Notes under the pieces: generated by a model
The model's input: only the letters and a program-made list of their open reading frames with translations
The model's database searches: none
Told to the model about the DNA's origin: nothing
Assembly: GCF_000027005.1 (NCBI RefSeq)
Contig: NC_012966.1
Span: forward strand, 496,001-560,000
Origin: Komagataella phaffii GS115
Lineage: Eukaryota; Ascomycota; Pichiomycetes; Pichiales; Pichiaceae
Direction: 5' to 3'
DNA: 64,000 bases
Position numbers and translations under genes: made by a program
In this document: piece by piece, positions 25,864 through 35,659 of the stretch
Layout: every line of letters starts with the position of its first letter
Numbering within the stretch: the first letter of the stretch is position 1

Positions 25864-27460
25864 GGAGCATGTAGATCCTAATATAAGTGTCTCGGCATTC
25901 TCGAACCTTATAAAAAGAAAGGTAAGTTACCTTAAAAAGAACAAAGGCAAACCAACCTACCATTTGATTCCAGGCATGGATATTCCTACTGCAAAGTACA
26001 GCGAGGAAGATATGAAGGCTGCCTTGCAGCCTACCGAACCAGAGTTCTTCAAGGTTAAGGTTTCCAAGAAGAAGAAGACTCGTAGAAAGGTCAAACATGA
26101 CACTACTGCGTCTACTATCAGGAGACACATCAGTGAGTCCAAATGGACAATTTCCAACTGGTATCGTCATATTCACTGGAAGAATGTAGTTCTCGTTGTA
26201 ATTGTACCTCTGCTGGCGCTTGTGGGCTCCTTGACGGTGCCTTTGACCAGGACAGGATTCTACTGGATGGGGTTCAATTACATTATCACATGCACGTTTG
26301 TTATTATGGGTTACCATAGGTATTGGGCACACAGATCATTCCAGACCACCAAGGAGATGTCCTTTCTGTTTGCCATGGTAGGTGCCAGTGCAGGCGTTGG
26401 TTCCGCCAAATGGTGGTGTGCTTCTCATAGAGCTCATCATAGGTTTTGCGACACCGAGAGAGACCCTCATAACATCCGAAAAGGTTTTTGGTACAGCCAT
26501 TTTGGTTGGATGTTGCTGATACATCATCCAAAGGTACAGGCGGCAATCAAGGAAAGCGAGTCTGAGGATATAAGCTCCGATCCTGTGATACTTTGGCAGT
26601 ATGAAAATTATTTCCACATGTTTTTAGTGACGGGTATCTTAATTCCCGCAATAATTGGCTGGTGGTTATTTGAAGATTTTGCGGGTGGGCTTGTTTATGG
26701 TGGACTGGTAAAGATCTTCTTGGTGCAGAATACAATATTCTCCGTGAACTCGTTGTGTCACTGCTGTGGAGATCAGCCCTTTGATGATGCCAAGAGCAGC
26801 CGAAACAGCATTTTACTCTCTTTGATCACATTTGGAGAAGGACAGCACAACTTTCACCATGAGTTTCCTTCTGATTGTCGTAATGGTGTGGAATGGTATG
26901 ATTTTGACCCTGTCAAATGGGTCATATTTACGCTAAATGCGTTGGGCGTGATATATAATGTTCATGCTGCGCCAACTACGGCCATCAATCAGTTGCGAGT
27001 ACAACAAGCTCAACGAATCTTGGACAAGGAACGGTCTCAATTGAATTGGGGGATACGCATTGATAAATTACCCACACTTACATCAGCTGAATTTTCGAAA
27101 TTAGCTAAGGAATCCCAACCTGAACGAGCTTTGGTAGTGATTAGTGGAATTGTCCACGATGTTACACCATTCTTGCATGATCATCCTGGAGGCGTGGCGT
27201 TAATTAAATCTTCTATTGGGAAGGATGCAACTAATGCTTTTAATGGTGCTGTATACTCCCACTCCAATGCAGCTAGAAACCTATTAGCCACAATGAGGAT
27301 TGCTGTAATTCTAGGCTCTGAACAAGAAGTATGGAAACAACAACAGAAAGAGAATAAAGACGTACCACTGAAGAATGATTCAGAGGGAAAGAAAATTGTT
27401 CGAAGCGGAGAACAAATTACGATGACGAAAACGCCTTCCACTACGGCAGGAGCCGCCTAA
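25811..27460 (+). CDS. OLE1: delta-9 acyl-CoA desaturase with C-terminal cytochrome b5 (Ole1 family)
   Basis: 549 residues from the first in-frame ATG (25811) or 494 from the ATG at 25976. Histidine boxes are complete: HRYWAH from H169, HRAHH from H206 and HNFHH from H346, plus the NSLCH histidine. A fused cytochrome b5 domain has heme ligands H458 (HPGG) and H484. The enzyme puts the first double bond into palmitoyl- and stearoyl-CoA at the ER, drawing electrons through its own b5 domain. The N-terminus is unsure: the 25811 start overlaps BRL1 in another frame and has a weak context, while 25976 lies 112 bp past the BRL1 stop. A perfect GTAAGT at 25922 has no matching branch point. Pichia pastoris is reported to have two such genes. 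Confidence 0.9.
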   Translation: MKESNPTQRSPIFNILRKEHVDPNISVSAFSNLIKRKVSYLKKNKGKPTYHLIPGMDIPTAKYSEEDMKAALQPTEPEFFKVKVSKKKKTRRKVKHDTTASTIRRHISESKWTISNWYRHIHWKNVVLVVIVPLLALVGSLTVPLTRTGFYWMGFNYIITCTFVIMGYHRYWAHRSFQTTKEMSFLFAMVGASAGVGSAKWWCASHRAHHRFCDTERDPHNIRKGFWYSHFGWMLLIHHPKVQAAIKESESEDISSDPVILWQYENYFHMFLVTGILIPAIIGWWLFEDFAGGLVYGGLVKIFLVQNTIFSVNSLCHCCGDQPFDDAKSSRNSILLSLITFGEGQHNFHHEFPSDCRNGVEWYDFDPVKWVIFTLNALGVIYNVHAAPTTAINQLRVQQAQRILDKERSQLNWGIRIDKLPTLTSAEFSKLAKESQPERALVVISGIVHDVTPFLHDHPGGVALIKSSIGKDATNAFNGAVYSHSNAARNLLATMRIAVILGSEQEVWKQQQKENKDVPLKNDSEGKKIVRSGEQITMTKTPSTTAGAA

Positions 27461-27650
27461 GAGCGAGCAGTAACACATTTAAATTACAAGTTCAACCTTT
27501 TTCAATATCATTTGTATATACTATTTATGGGGAGCTATTATGTATCCAAAGAGGATCTTATCAGATGGTGTCGACAGTAATGAATGCACATTGCGCGAGT
27601 TTTTCAGTATCAGAAATCTCGGTTTCTATTGTAGTTGATCTAACCTGTTA

Positions 27651-28625
27651 ATGGTCACCAAAGTTCCTAGCCTTGTCAAAAAGGTTTTTGACACTTTCCC
27701 ACTAAAAGTGTACTCATCAGATGAGGATGCAGATCAATTGGAATTTGATGAGTCTTATTTTGAACTTAGAAGGTTTAGTTTCCAGTCTACTGGAGTAAGT
27801 GCAGTTGCAAAGTTTCAACTTGGAGTTTACTCTTTGAGCCCCTGTATTTACGACAGCTCTATACTTCTTCCGGTGGACCCGTTGTGTTTGTCGACATGTC
27901 TAATCATGTGTGTCAAGAATGGTCTCAAGCTTCCTCAAATTGGCGGAGAACATGGTAGGGAGACCAGTATGGTGGTAATGGCGTACCAAGCATCTCCCGA
28001 CTCAGAACTCCCCTTACTAGTCGAGGACGACCTCAATGGACAGAAAAGAGTAGTACGTCCCTATCAGACAGTTAAAGATTTTCAAGATTCCAGAGCCAAT
28101 AATGTAAAAGAAACTATGTTAATTGAGCTAATTGACGGAGTGCTATTTGATGCGTGGCTGGTAATGGTTATTTTTGAGCTTCCTAAAGAATTGACAGTGC
28201 AATTATATGGGTTAGTAGATAAAGAGGATCCGGTTGTATTATCACACGATATTGGCATTTCCTGGCTAGACTCTCTGAGATACTCCAGGATATTGAACTC
28301 CTCCATTAGAAGAAACGGCTTTCAATTGAGACACCCTAATATTGCTCAATATTTGGGGTCACTTACGGATAGATACTCAGGCTTATCGTCTAAGATGGAG
28401 TTTGAGAGGAAAAGAATCATAGACAGGGCCTGCCATATTATCAATCAGTTCGAAGGTATACTGAACGAGGCCAGAGATGTGTCACTAGGCTCGGTTGTGG
28501 ACTACAAACTGGCTGCATTCACATACTGCATTCTCCACCTGGGACGAGGTGACCTCAGCCAGGCTGTCAAAATCAGCAACAGTTTGAAATCCCACTGCCA
28601 AAGGGTAATAAATGAATGTATATAG
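27651..28625 (+). CDS. SAM35: mitochondrial SAM complex subunit Sam35
   Basis: 324 residues opening VPSLVKKVFDTFPLKVYSS, which matches the start of yeast Sam35 (VKRIFDTFPL). Further shared features are KFQLGVYSL, DPLCLSTCLIMCVKNGLKLPQ and the C-terminal helical GST-like part (metaxin relative). Sam35 sits on the cytosolic face of the outer membrane and recognises the beta-signal of beta-barrel precursors in the sorting and assembly machinery. The gene is directly upstream of STE12 in the same orientation, exactly as YHR083W-YHR084W in S. cerevisiae. Confidence 0.88.
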   Translation: MVTKVPSLVKKVFDTFPLKVYSSDEDADQLEFDESYFELRRFSFQSTGVSAVAKFQLGVYSLSPCIYDSSILLPVDPLCLSTCLIMCVKNGLKLPQIGGEHGRETSMVVMAYQASPDSELPLLVEDDLNGQKRVVRPYQTVKDFQDSRANNVKETMLIELIDGVLFDAWLVMVIFELPKELTVQLYGLVDKEDPVVLSHDIGISWLDSLRYSRILNSSIRRNGFQLRHPNIAQYLGSLTDRYSGLSSKMEFERKRIIDRACHIINQFEGILNEARDVSLGSVVDYKLAAFTYCILHLGRGDLSQAVKISNSLKSHCQRVINECI

Positions 28626-28901
28626 ATAGCTATCAATACCATACCACACTTTATCCGATTACATAAGCATTTTCTTTTCTGCCCGATTTGAAACCGTTGC
28701 TGGGACTGGACCTTGGTGTCGACTTTTTGCGCCTAGTTTCAGGACCTAGTACACGACGTTATTTTGTTGTTTGTTGTTTCAGGTCTGTTTCAAGTCTCTT
28801 TTATACCACAAGTGTATAGTGTTTCAGATTAGGCTTGGTTACAGTTTAAAGGAATTGCCGTATCTAAATTTCCAGTTCATTCTACTCATCTTAAACAGAT
28901 A

Positions 28902-30383
28902 ATGGTAGAGGAAAAGTCGGAGGCTGATTCTTGCGTTGAGGAATCTTTGCGGTTGATTGACGACCTGAAGTTCTTCCTAGCCACAGCTCCTGCCAATTGG
29001 CAGCCGAACCAGGTCATTAGGCGGTATTACCTGAACAGTGTCGAAGGATTTGTTTCCTGTGTCTACTGGAATGATCTTTATTACATCACTGGAACAGATA
29101 TAGTGCGGTGTATATCCTACAAGTTTGAGAAGTTTGGTAGGGAAGTCACCGATCGCAAGAAGTTTGAAGAGGGGATATTTAGTGATTTGAGGAACCTCAA
29201 GTGCAATAAGGATGCCATCTTGGAAACTCCGAAATCTGAATTCCTGAGCTTTTTGCACAAGAATGCCTGTTTAAGGACTAAAAAGAAGCAAAAGGTATTT
29301 TTCTGGTTTAGTGTGCCTCATGATAAGCTGTTTGCAGATGCTTTGGAAAGAGATATGAAGCGTGAGTCAGACGATTTATCGGCAACCACTAAACCTGTAA
29401 AAGAACCTGCTCTTTCCTTCAAGATGGATAAATCAAGTGGGAGTGAACCTCTCTTTGACCAAATTACGAATCATCTGGAAACGAAATGGAAATCAGTAAA
29501 GACTGCCGATGTTGCTTCTAATCCGATCAAAACAGAGGAATTTATTCCAGCTACAGCCAGTAATGTTCCTGTTGATCAAAAGTCTTCTGAGACGGATGAT
29601 TTCCCCATTGATTATTTCCAAGCTGCGGACGACTATTTCCATGAACCAAAATCTGCTCTGGATCTAAACCAGGACTTTTTCATGAGTGCTACTCCTTCGA
29701 AAGTGAAATTTAACGATGAGTATTTGGTCAACCAGACGATCCCCTTGTACACATCTCAGATTGTCCAGAATGACCAGATACCTACTAGCGCAAGACTGAT
29801 ACACAAGAAAATCGCCTCCCCTCAAGAATCGCAGATAGTGGCAGATTCAAGCTATTTTAATGATCAATACTTCAAAGAAAACGAGGATCCATATCTCGTC
29901 GGAATGAATCCCGAATATTACGAGACAGCTTACGAACCTGAAGCCTACCAGACGTATGCTTCTTTGCCATCCCAGGTCCAAATGCAACCACAACCGACGG
30001 CATTTGCTCCTCAAATGTACATTAAGACCCCTGTATATCTACACCCAGGGAACACACCCCACTATAACTATTACGACCCAACAGGCACCACTGGGATGGT
30101 CGCTACTACAGGTGGGACGGTCACAACTCCATATCTACAACAAAGGACACCAATATATAATCAAGTACAGTTCTTTCCACCTCAACAACAACCACAACAA
30201 CAAATGCAGCATACATCGTCACAAAACATCCATCCAAACTACAAGAACAATAGGGGAATTTCCAAACCCCCTGTTATGCGAAAGCCCGTTTTCAAGAACC
30301 CCAACTTACAACATCTCAACCTAGAGGACTTGAATTTACCCGCCGAGAAACAGAAAGAGTATGGAGTTAAAATGACGGAATAG
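28902..30383 (+). CDS. STE12: homeodomain-like transcription factor Ste12
   Basis: 493 residues. The STE DNA-binding domain spans about 12-155: FFLATAPANWQPNQVIRRYYLN, FVSCVYWNDLYYITGTDIVRC, FEEGIFSDLRNLK and LRTKKKQKVFFWFSVPHDKLF. It acts downstream of the mating and filamentation MAP kinases at pheromone-response elements. The rest is Gln/Pro/Tyr-rich and disordered. There are no C-terminal C2H2 fingers, so it resembles the hemiascomycete form and not the filamentous-fungus SteA type. It is flanked by SAM35 and KSP1, as in S. cerevisiae. Confidence 0.94.
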   Translation: MVEEKSEADSCVEESLRLIDDLKFFLATAPANWQPNQVIRRYYLNSVEGFVSCVYWNDLYYITGTDIVRCISYKFEKFGREVTDRKKFEEGIFSDLRNLKCNKDAILETPKSEFLSFLHKNACLRTKKKQKVFFWFSVPHDKLFADALERDMKRESDDLSATTKPVKEPALSFKMDKSSGSEPLFDQITNHLETKWKSVKTADVASNPIKTEEFIPATASNVPVDQKSSETDDFPIDYFQAADDYFHEPKSALDLNQDFFMSATPSKVKFNDEYLVNQTIPLYTSQIVQNDQIPTSARLIHKKIASPQESQIVADSSYFNDQYFKENEDPYLVGMNPEYYETAYEPEAYQTYASLPSQVQMQPQPTAFAPQMYIKTPVYLHPGNTPHYNYYDPTGTTGMVATTGGTVTTPYLQQRTPIYNQVQFFPPQQQPQQQMQHTSSQNIHPNYKNNRGISKPPVMRKPVFKNPNLQHLNLEDLNLPAEKQKEYGVKMTE

Positions 30384-30808
30384 AGTTAAATATAGTTTTA
30401 CTGGGACGTGTGGCAAGTCAACAGCGGTTGAACCACCACCATTCACATAATACAACCACCACCGCAAACATTATTTTGGCCGTATTCTCGTTTACCCCAT
30501 CAACTCCTTAATGATGACGTAAGTATTTTTGTGCGATTTCGCGATTCCCCAGAGATCTCTCATCATTCTTTAAGATTCCATCGTACTCTCCCTAGAAATC
30601 AGTCATAACGAATCCTACACTCTTGCCCAGAACTTTTTTTTTGCCCTTATAAAACTTGAGGTGGCCCTTTCTGACTTGTTACCATACCTCAATCATCGTT
30701 AGGCGGGCACGTGAGTGGATTTTTAGTGCTTTAAAGTCGTTTTGTACTGTGTGTTTTTTTTTCCCACTACCCCTTCCATTTAAAGTTTAGTCCAGTTTCA
30801 TTGGCATC
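30384..30808. promoter_or_regulatory. intergenic STE12 to KSP1 (KSP1 promoter)
   Basis: 425 bp. It contains a CACGTG E-box at 30708-30713, about 95 bp upstream of the KSP1 ATG, and pyrimidine runs near the start. A GTAAGTAT at about 30520 has no TACTAAC partner, so a leader intron is not supported. Confidence 0.5.
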
Positions 30809-33127
30809 ATGGGCTCTTGGACAACAACCGAGGGAGCATTACTGAACAACCGCTACCTCAAGGTACGGGATATCAGTGAAGGTTCCTTTGGCCTCGTGTT
30901 CCTAGCCAAGGATACCAAAGAAAACGACAAATTGGTGGCTGTCAAGTATGTGGCATCTCCTAATGAGATCACACGATACAAGGAGATGAGACTCAAGAAC
31001 AATTTCAGTGACATATCCGATACTGCCAGTTCGGACAATAACTCTGTACCGACTACCTCCACCGATGCAACAAGTTTGGTCAACGTCGATGCAGTACATC
31101 CTGATTCTGCTGACAAGAGTAAGGAGCCAACAAATTTGACTAACTTAATCAGGGAAACCAAATTAGAAGTTGATATTTTGCGCAAGCTGGGCTTGCATAT
31201 CAACATCGCAACCCTCTACGACACATTTGAAAACTACATTGTCTTGGAATACTGCTCCCGGGGAGACTTATACGAGGCAATTCGCAATGGAGTTGGTCCT
31301 TCATCCACGCATGATGTCATTGATGTTATGATGCAGCTAATTGAAGCTGTTGAGTACTGTCATGCACACTCAGTTTATCATAGAGATATTAAACCAGAGA
31401 ATATCTTGATTGCAGAAGATTGGTCAATCAAACTCTCCGATTTCGGTCTCGCCACCACTTCCAAATTTTCCTCTGATTTTGATGTTGGCAGTGAACGCTA
31501 CATGGCTCCAGAGCTGTTTGATAAGAATGATAGCGAGTACTTTGATCAGACATATGATGCTGAAAAGGCTGATGTATGGTCAATTGGTATTTGCCTCTTG
31601 AACATCGTCTTTGGAAAGAATCCGTTCCAAAGGGCCAACGGCTCCGATAAGATGTTTTTACATTTCGCTTCAAATAGAGAGACACTATTTGATATTTTCC
31701 CCTCCATGTCGTTTGATCTGTTCGGAGTTTTACGACACTCTCTTACGCTAGATCCCAACAACAGAAACCTTTATAACATGAAACAGGAACTTTTGAAATT
31801 AAAGTCTCTCACCATCGAAGAGGAATTTCATCCCTTCGACGATACTGATGAACTCGGTGAAATTCAGGAGAAGAAGGAGTTGGAGGTAGTAGAAATTTCC
31901 GAAGAGCCTGCCTCCCTTCCTGTTCAAGAGACAACAGATACAGAAGAGAAATCGTTGGCTGTTTCGTTCAAGCAAACTAATAGCTTGCTGAAATCAAGAA
32001 GACCACTGGGAGTCCCTACTTCCGACAATATTGATATTAAAGTAACCAAGAAACCTGCTAACTCAGAACATGGCTATGCTGATAATGATATTGATAACGG
32101 TAATGATGGTTTCAAGCGTCAAGATTTCCTAACCCCAAGATCTGTTTTCAACAACTACATGGACAAAATTGAAAAGAACAGAGTAAACAAGGAGACCAAG
32201 AACTTTCATCACACAAACCATGGTTTGCAACTCAATTCTACTAATCATCAAAGTCATAACACCCAAAACCAACCCCCATCTTACTCGACATATCATACTC
32301 CAAGCAGTCAAAACCATTATCATCCTCATAGCAATAAGCCAGGATATTATCGCCGTAGTTTCAGCAATGGAAACGGTAACACTTATTCCCCCCAGTACCA
32401 GGAACATTACCACACCAAAAGTAATAACTACAACCCACAGAGAAAAGCGTGGAGACGAAGAAAGAAGTCAAACCATAGAATGCCACGCAAGCAGTCTACT
32501 AGTGTTGGCGGTTCCTATAAACCCAACCGTATTTCTTTTCACACTAATCAGAGAGCCAGAGATAGTTTCAAGGGATCTTTTTCTTCACATAAGAAGACTG
32601 GCTTGATGGCAAAGGGTGCTATGGCCAATACTAATACCCCTGCCACTGGCAAGTATGTTCCTCCTGGATTACGATCTCCTGTGAAATTTCAAGGAATTCC
32701 CAATGAAAGTGCAATTGTCACTGATGACGACGATGTCGACGAGCTCTTTGTCTTGGAGGGAGATTTCGACCAAGGAGTTCTTGCAGAAAAATTTGATACA
32801 ACTATGAAGATTGGTTATAAGGATAAAGGCTCTAAGGAGAAAGAAAAGGTGAAAAAGGACATCTATATTCCTCCTCATCAAAGAAGAAACAGCGAAGACA
32901 AGCATTCAAGACCATTTGGTTCAAAGCCATTTGGTAATCACATTTCTCCTCCTAATTCAGGGAAAAACTTGCCCTACTCAAAGTTTAAGATGGGTAATAG
33001 GAGACACGAAAAGAAGATCAGTTTTGATAACAATGATGATTCAATTAGCTCGTCCCTTCCAAATCTCTCATGGTTTGATAAGAAGGAAAAGTGGGATAAA
33101 GATAAGGAATCAGATTATGTGTACTAA
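30809..33127 (+). CDS. KSP1: serine/threonine protein kinase Ksp1
   Basis: 772 residues. The kinase domain is at the N-terminus (about 15-330): glycine loop ISEGSFGLVF, VAVKYV lysine, an insertion rich in Ser/Thr/Asp, YHRDIKPEN, DFGLAT and the GSERYMAPELF activation segment. After it comes a long Asn/His/Ser-rich disordered tail with short conserved islands (SRRPLGVPTSDN, YVPPGLRSP, YIPPHQRRNS) that S. cerevisiae Ksp1 shares. Ksp1 works in TORC1/PKA-linked nutrient signalling, filamentous growth and autophagy control. KSP1, SAM35 and STE12 are neighbours in both genomes, though KSP1 has the opposite relative orientation here. Confidence 0.9.
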   Translation: MGSWTTTEGALLNNRYLKVRDISEGSFGLVFLAKDTKENDKLVAVKYVASPNEITRYKEMRLKNNFSDISDTASSDNNSVPTTSTDATSLVNVDAVHPDSADKSKEPTNLTNLIRETKLEVDILRKLGLHINIATLYDTFENYIVLEYCSRGDLYEAIRNGVGPSSTHDVIDVMMQLIEAVEYCHAHSVYHRDIKPENILIAEDWSIKLSDFGLATTSKFSSDFDVGSERYMAPELFDKNDSEYFDQTYDAEKADVWSIGICLLNIVFGKNPFQRANGSDKMFLHFASNRETLFDIFPSMSFDLFGVLRHSLTLDPNNRNLYNMKQELLKLKSLTIEEEFHPFDDTDELGEIQEKKELEVVEISEEPASLPVQETTDTEEKSLAVSFKQTNSLLKSRRPLGVPTSDNIDIKVTKKPANSEHGYADNDIDNGNDGFKRQDFLTPRSVFNNYMDKIEKNRVNKETKNFHHTNHGLQLNSTNHQSHNTQNQPPSYSTYHTPSSQNHYHPHSNKPGYYRRSFSNGNGNTYSPQYQEHYHTKSNNYNPQRKAWRRRKKSNHRMPRKQSTSVGGSYKPNRISFHTNQRARDSFKGSFSSHKKTGLMAKGAMANTNTPATGKYVPPGLRSPVKFQGIPNESAIVTDDDDVDELFVLEGDFDQGVLAEKFDTTMKIGYKDKGSKEKEKVKKDIYIPPHQRRNSEDKHSRPFGSKPFGNHISPPNSGKNLPYSKFKMGNRRHEKKISFDNNDDSISSSLPNLSWFDKKEKWDKDKESDYVY

Positions 33128-33184
33128 ATTTTTTATTTCATTTGGGTAGTTTCTCTATTTATTAATTAAATGATCTCTTCCATT

Positions 33185-34330
33185 TTATTTAAGCGTGTAA
33201 GTGAACCCAAGAGTAGAAACCAGCAATAATGCGATGAGAAGTTTCCTAACCAAGGGAGGTTCGGTAGACTCCAGATTAATGTAGTTCTCTTTAGAGCTGT
33301 CTTTGTTTAGTGGCCTTGGTTTACGGTCAGATGAAACGTTAGTCTGGCGATGTTGTGAGAGCTGAGCGGAAAACTGTTTTGGAGAGCCATCTTCGTTGGT
33401 CATTGCAAGGTATAAGAGATCATCTTCTAAGTTACCCACCTCCACTTTTTGGACATTTCCAAAGAAATCGGTGAGCAGAACTTTAGAGAGGTTTCGGTTA
33501 TATAGATCTGTTCGTATACCAGCGTGTGAATGTATATCTTCAAAAGTGTAGGTTTCAAAAAGATCAGCCATAGTTTTGTTCGAGTCCTTTTCTATTTGTT
33601 CCAGAAATTCCAAGTTGTAATAGGTGAACCTATCGATGACAGCCACTCCAAGCTCGGTGTCGGAATGATGTGAATATGAACTTTCATCCAATCGTGAGGA
33701 TCCCACAGCAAGGATATTGGGCGAGTAGAACTTGGAATACATTGTATTTGCCTGGCAAGTGTCAATCATAAAGAAAATCTCGTTGTACCTTTTCTTTTCT
33801 GCCATTTGCTGGAAAGCATCAGCAATATCATAGGAACTAATCTCTTCCGCGTCTTGAAATTTAAGAAAGTCCTCACCACCATGACCGGTCAAGTATATGA
33901 ATATGTTTGAATTTTCGTCTGTGAGTAATCTTTTACTACGGGGATGATCAGGTCCCCATCGGTCGGTCAATAATCGGATGAAGTTCTCAACGGTGACCTC
34001 GTAACCTCTGTAATCCACTTCTATGTTATCACCGTATAGGTCTAAAGCTCTATCTTTATTGTTGAACACTGAACCAGGAAAGGCATTACGCGGGTTACAG
34101 GCCACGTCGTCGGACATCATCAAAATGATTTGAGAGTCTGGAATACCCAATCTTTTGACAGTCCTATAAAAGCTCAAAACATTCGCCATATGTCTATAAT
34201 TGAACCAGAACCTGGATGACGACACCAGAACAGCCCAGTTGTTGGTGTGAGTTGATTTTTGATCATCATCTGTGTTTGACGAGGCTGCAACACAACAAAG
34301 TATACCTAGAAGGATATACAGAATCTTCAT
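33185..34330 (-). CDS. GPI8: GPI transamidase catalytic subunit Gpi8
   Basis: 381 residues: signal peptide (about 1-18), C13 (legumain-like) cysteine protease domain and one C-terminal transmembrane segment (about 355-375). The catalytic dyad is H150 in TGHGGEDF and C192 in DTCQANTMY. WAVLVSSSRFWFNYRH is a family signature. The enzyme cleaves the C-terminal GPI signal from precursors in the ER lumen and joins them to the anchor, with Gaa1, Gpi16, Gpi17 and Gab1. It converges with KSP1 at 57 bp. Confidence 0.95.
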   Translation of the reverse strand: MKILYILLGILCCVAASSNTDDDQKSTHTNNWAVLVSSSRFWFNYRHMANVLSFYRTVKRLGIPDSQIILMMSDDVACNPRNAFPGSVFNNKDRALDLYGDNIEVDYRGYEVTVENFIRLLTDRWGPDHPRSKRLLTDENSNIFIYLTGHGGEDFLKFQDAEEISSYDIADAFQQMAEKKRYNEIFFMIDTCQANTMYSKFYSPNILAVGSSRLDESSYSHHSDTELGVAVIDRFTYYNLEFLEQIEKDSNKTMADLFETYTFEDIHSHAGIRTDLYNRNLSKVLLTDFFGNVQKVEVGNLEDDLLYLAMTNEDGSPKQFSAQLSQHRQTNVSSDRKPRPLNKDSSKENYINLESTEPPLVRKLLIALLLVSTLGFTYTLK

Positions 34331-34592
34331 CTACCTAATTGTTTTAATGTGGCCAGAACTTCTATAGTAAGGAGGAGATGGTTTCGCTGGATGCTTACAA
34401 ATCTTCTCTAGACCAGTAGTTTAAAGATAAAGCTCTTTTCTGGGAATTAATAAACAGCCGTTCTTCCAGACTGAGGATCGTCTACGAAAAGTTCAATCGG
34501 AACTCATTAACGAAGCAGGCCTTCATTGTTGACGAAAGTAAGCGTTCCGTTCGGTCTCACTTTTCGTTTTAGTTTATTGGACCAGGGTCATC

Positions 34593-35159
34593 ATGGGACT
34601 TCTTTCTATCATTAGGAAACAAAAGTTGAAAGACAAAGAGATTAGAGTGCTTCTTCTGGGTTTGGATAATTCTGGAAAGACTACAATTGTCAAATCATTA
34701 CTGAATGAGGACGTCAAAGAGGTCTCCCCTACAATGGGATTTAACATCAACACTTTGAGTTATCAAGAGTTTACCCTCAACATATGGGACATCGGAGGCC
34801 AATCAACTTTACGCCCATTTTGGTTCAATTACTTTGAAAGAACAGACTCGTTAGTGTGGGTAGTTGACGTGTCAGCAATTAACCGGTTAAGAGAGAGTTT
34901 CCAAGAATTTGAAAAAGTTCTTCAAGAAGACAGATTGGTCGGCTGTAACCTACTCATACTACTTAACAAGATCGATATCATACCCACAGACAAATCACTG
35001 GATGCAATTGTGTCCGATGTAGTGGAAGAATTGCATCTCAAAGAAATAACGAATCACTGCTGGAACGTCCTACCAGTGAGTGCTTACACAGGCCAAAATT
35101 TACACCAAGGAATCGATTGGGTGGTTGAAGAGGTAAAGAAGAGGCTATACATTCTCTGA
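34593..35159 (+). CDS. CIN4: ARL2-like small GTPase Cin4
   Basis: 188 residues of the Arf/Arl family, with Gly2 (MGLLSIIRK) suitable for myristoylation. Nucleotide motifs: GLDNSGKT (P-loop), SPTMGFNI (switch I), WDIGGQ (switch II), NKID and VSAYTG. It fits yeast Cin4/human ARL2, which works with Cin1 and Cin2 (tubulin cofactors D and C) in tubulin folding and microtubule stability. S. cerevisiae CIN4 has an intron; none is seen here. Confidence 0.85.
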   Translation: MGLLSIIRKQKLKDKEIRVLLLGLDNSGKTTIVKSLLNEDVKEVSPTMGFNINTLSYQEFTLNIWDIGGQSTLRPFWFNYFERTDSLVWVVDVSAINRLRESFQEFEKVLQEDRLVGCNLLILLNKIDIIPTDKSLDAIVSDVVEELHLKEITNHCWNVLPVSAYTGQNLHQGIDWVVEEVKKRLYIL

Positions 35160-35659
35160 GAACTGTTTCAGTTGCTCAGTATACATACTACTGACTGGTC
35201 CTTGCCTAGAGTAAATACATCGTTTATATAGGAGGAAACCCAAATCAGGCATTATCTTGTATTCTTTAATGTTCGAGACATCGCTCGATGGATGGCTAAA
35301 CAAATCCCAAAAATTAAAGCAAACCCATACAACAAACTAATTGACAAGGAAAACTCGTGTTAGCTTGCAGACTCAAGTAAGTATCAGTCAATCAGGATGG
35401 TGTGGCGGAGGAGCGATGCATGGGTCAGTTTTTTGCAGTGAAGTATTTTCCACTTGTCACTATGAGCTTCGACCGGGGAAATTCTTTTAAATTGGGTTTA
35501 TCCATACAAATCAAGCAATACACTCGTTGGTGAAAGCCCAGACATGTTGTTAATTACAGTGTTAAAATCCTGGAGAAAAAACCATACTCACATGCACTTC
35601 CTCATCCACTTTGACTGCCTCTTTTATTCGGACTTCTACTAACCTTTTTTAGTCTATCA
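35160..35659. promoter_or_regulatory. KAP95 promoter and leader
   Basis: 500 bp. The right half is a likely 5'UTR intron (35377-35652). The left part, after the CIN4 stop, holds the promoter. A 23-codon upstream ORF (ATG at about 35293) ends just before the intron but may lie upstream of the transcription start. Confidence 0.5.
35377..35652 (+). other. likely 5'UTR intron of KAP95
   Basis: GTAAGTATC at 35377, TACTAAC at 35637-35643 and CTTTTTTAG ending at 35652, all in canonical yeast form with correct branch-to-acceptor spacing (276 nt in total). The KAP95 ATG is 7 nt after the acceptor. No open coding exon joins from upstream, so the intron would be in the leader. Confidence 0.65.

Noticed and set aside
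25922..25973. A 52-nt intron (GTAAGT...CCAG) that would put the BRL1 frame into the desaturase frame, suggesting a fusion protein
   Set aside because: The BRL1 stop codon (25861-25863) lies before the donor, there is no TACTAAC-like branch point, and no ATG in that frame lies between.
30512..30675. Possible C/D snoRNA (ATGATGA near 30512, CTGA near 30671) or leader intron (GTAAGTAT at about 30520)
   Set aside because: Too long for a simple C/D RNA, no terminal stem; no branch point for an intron.
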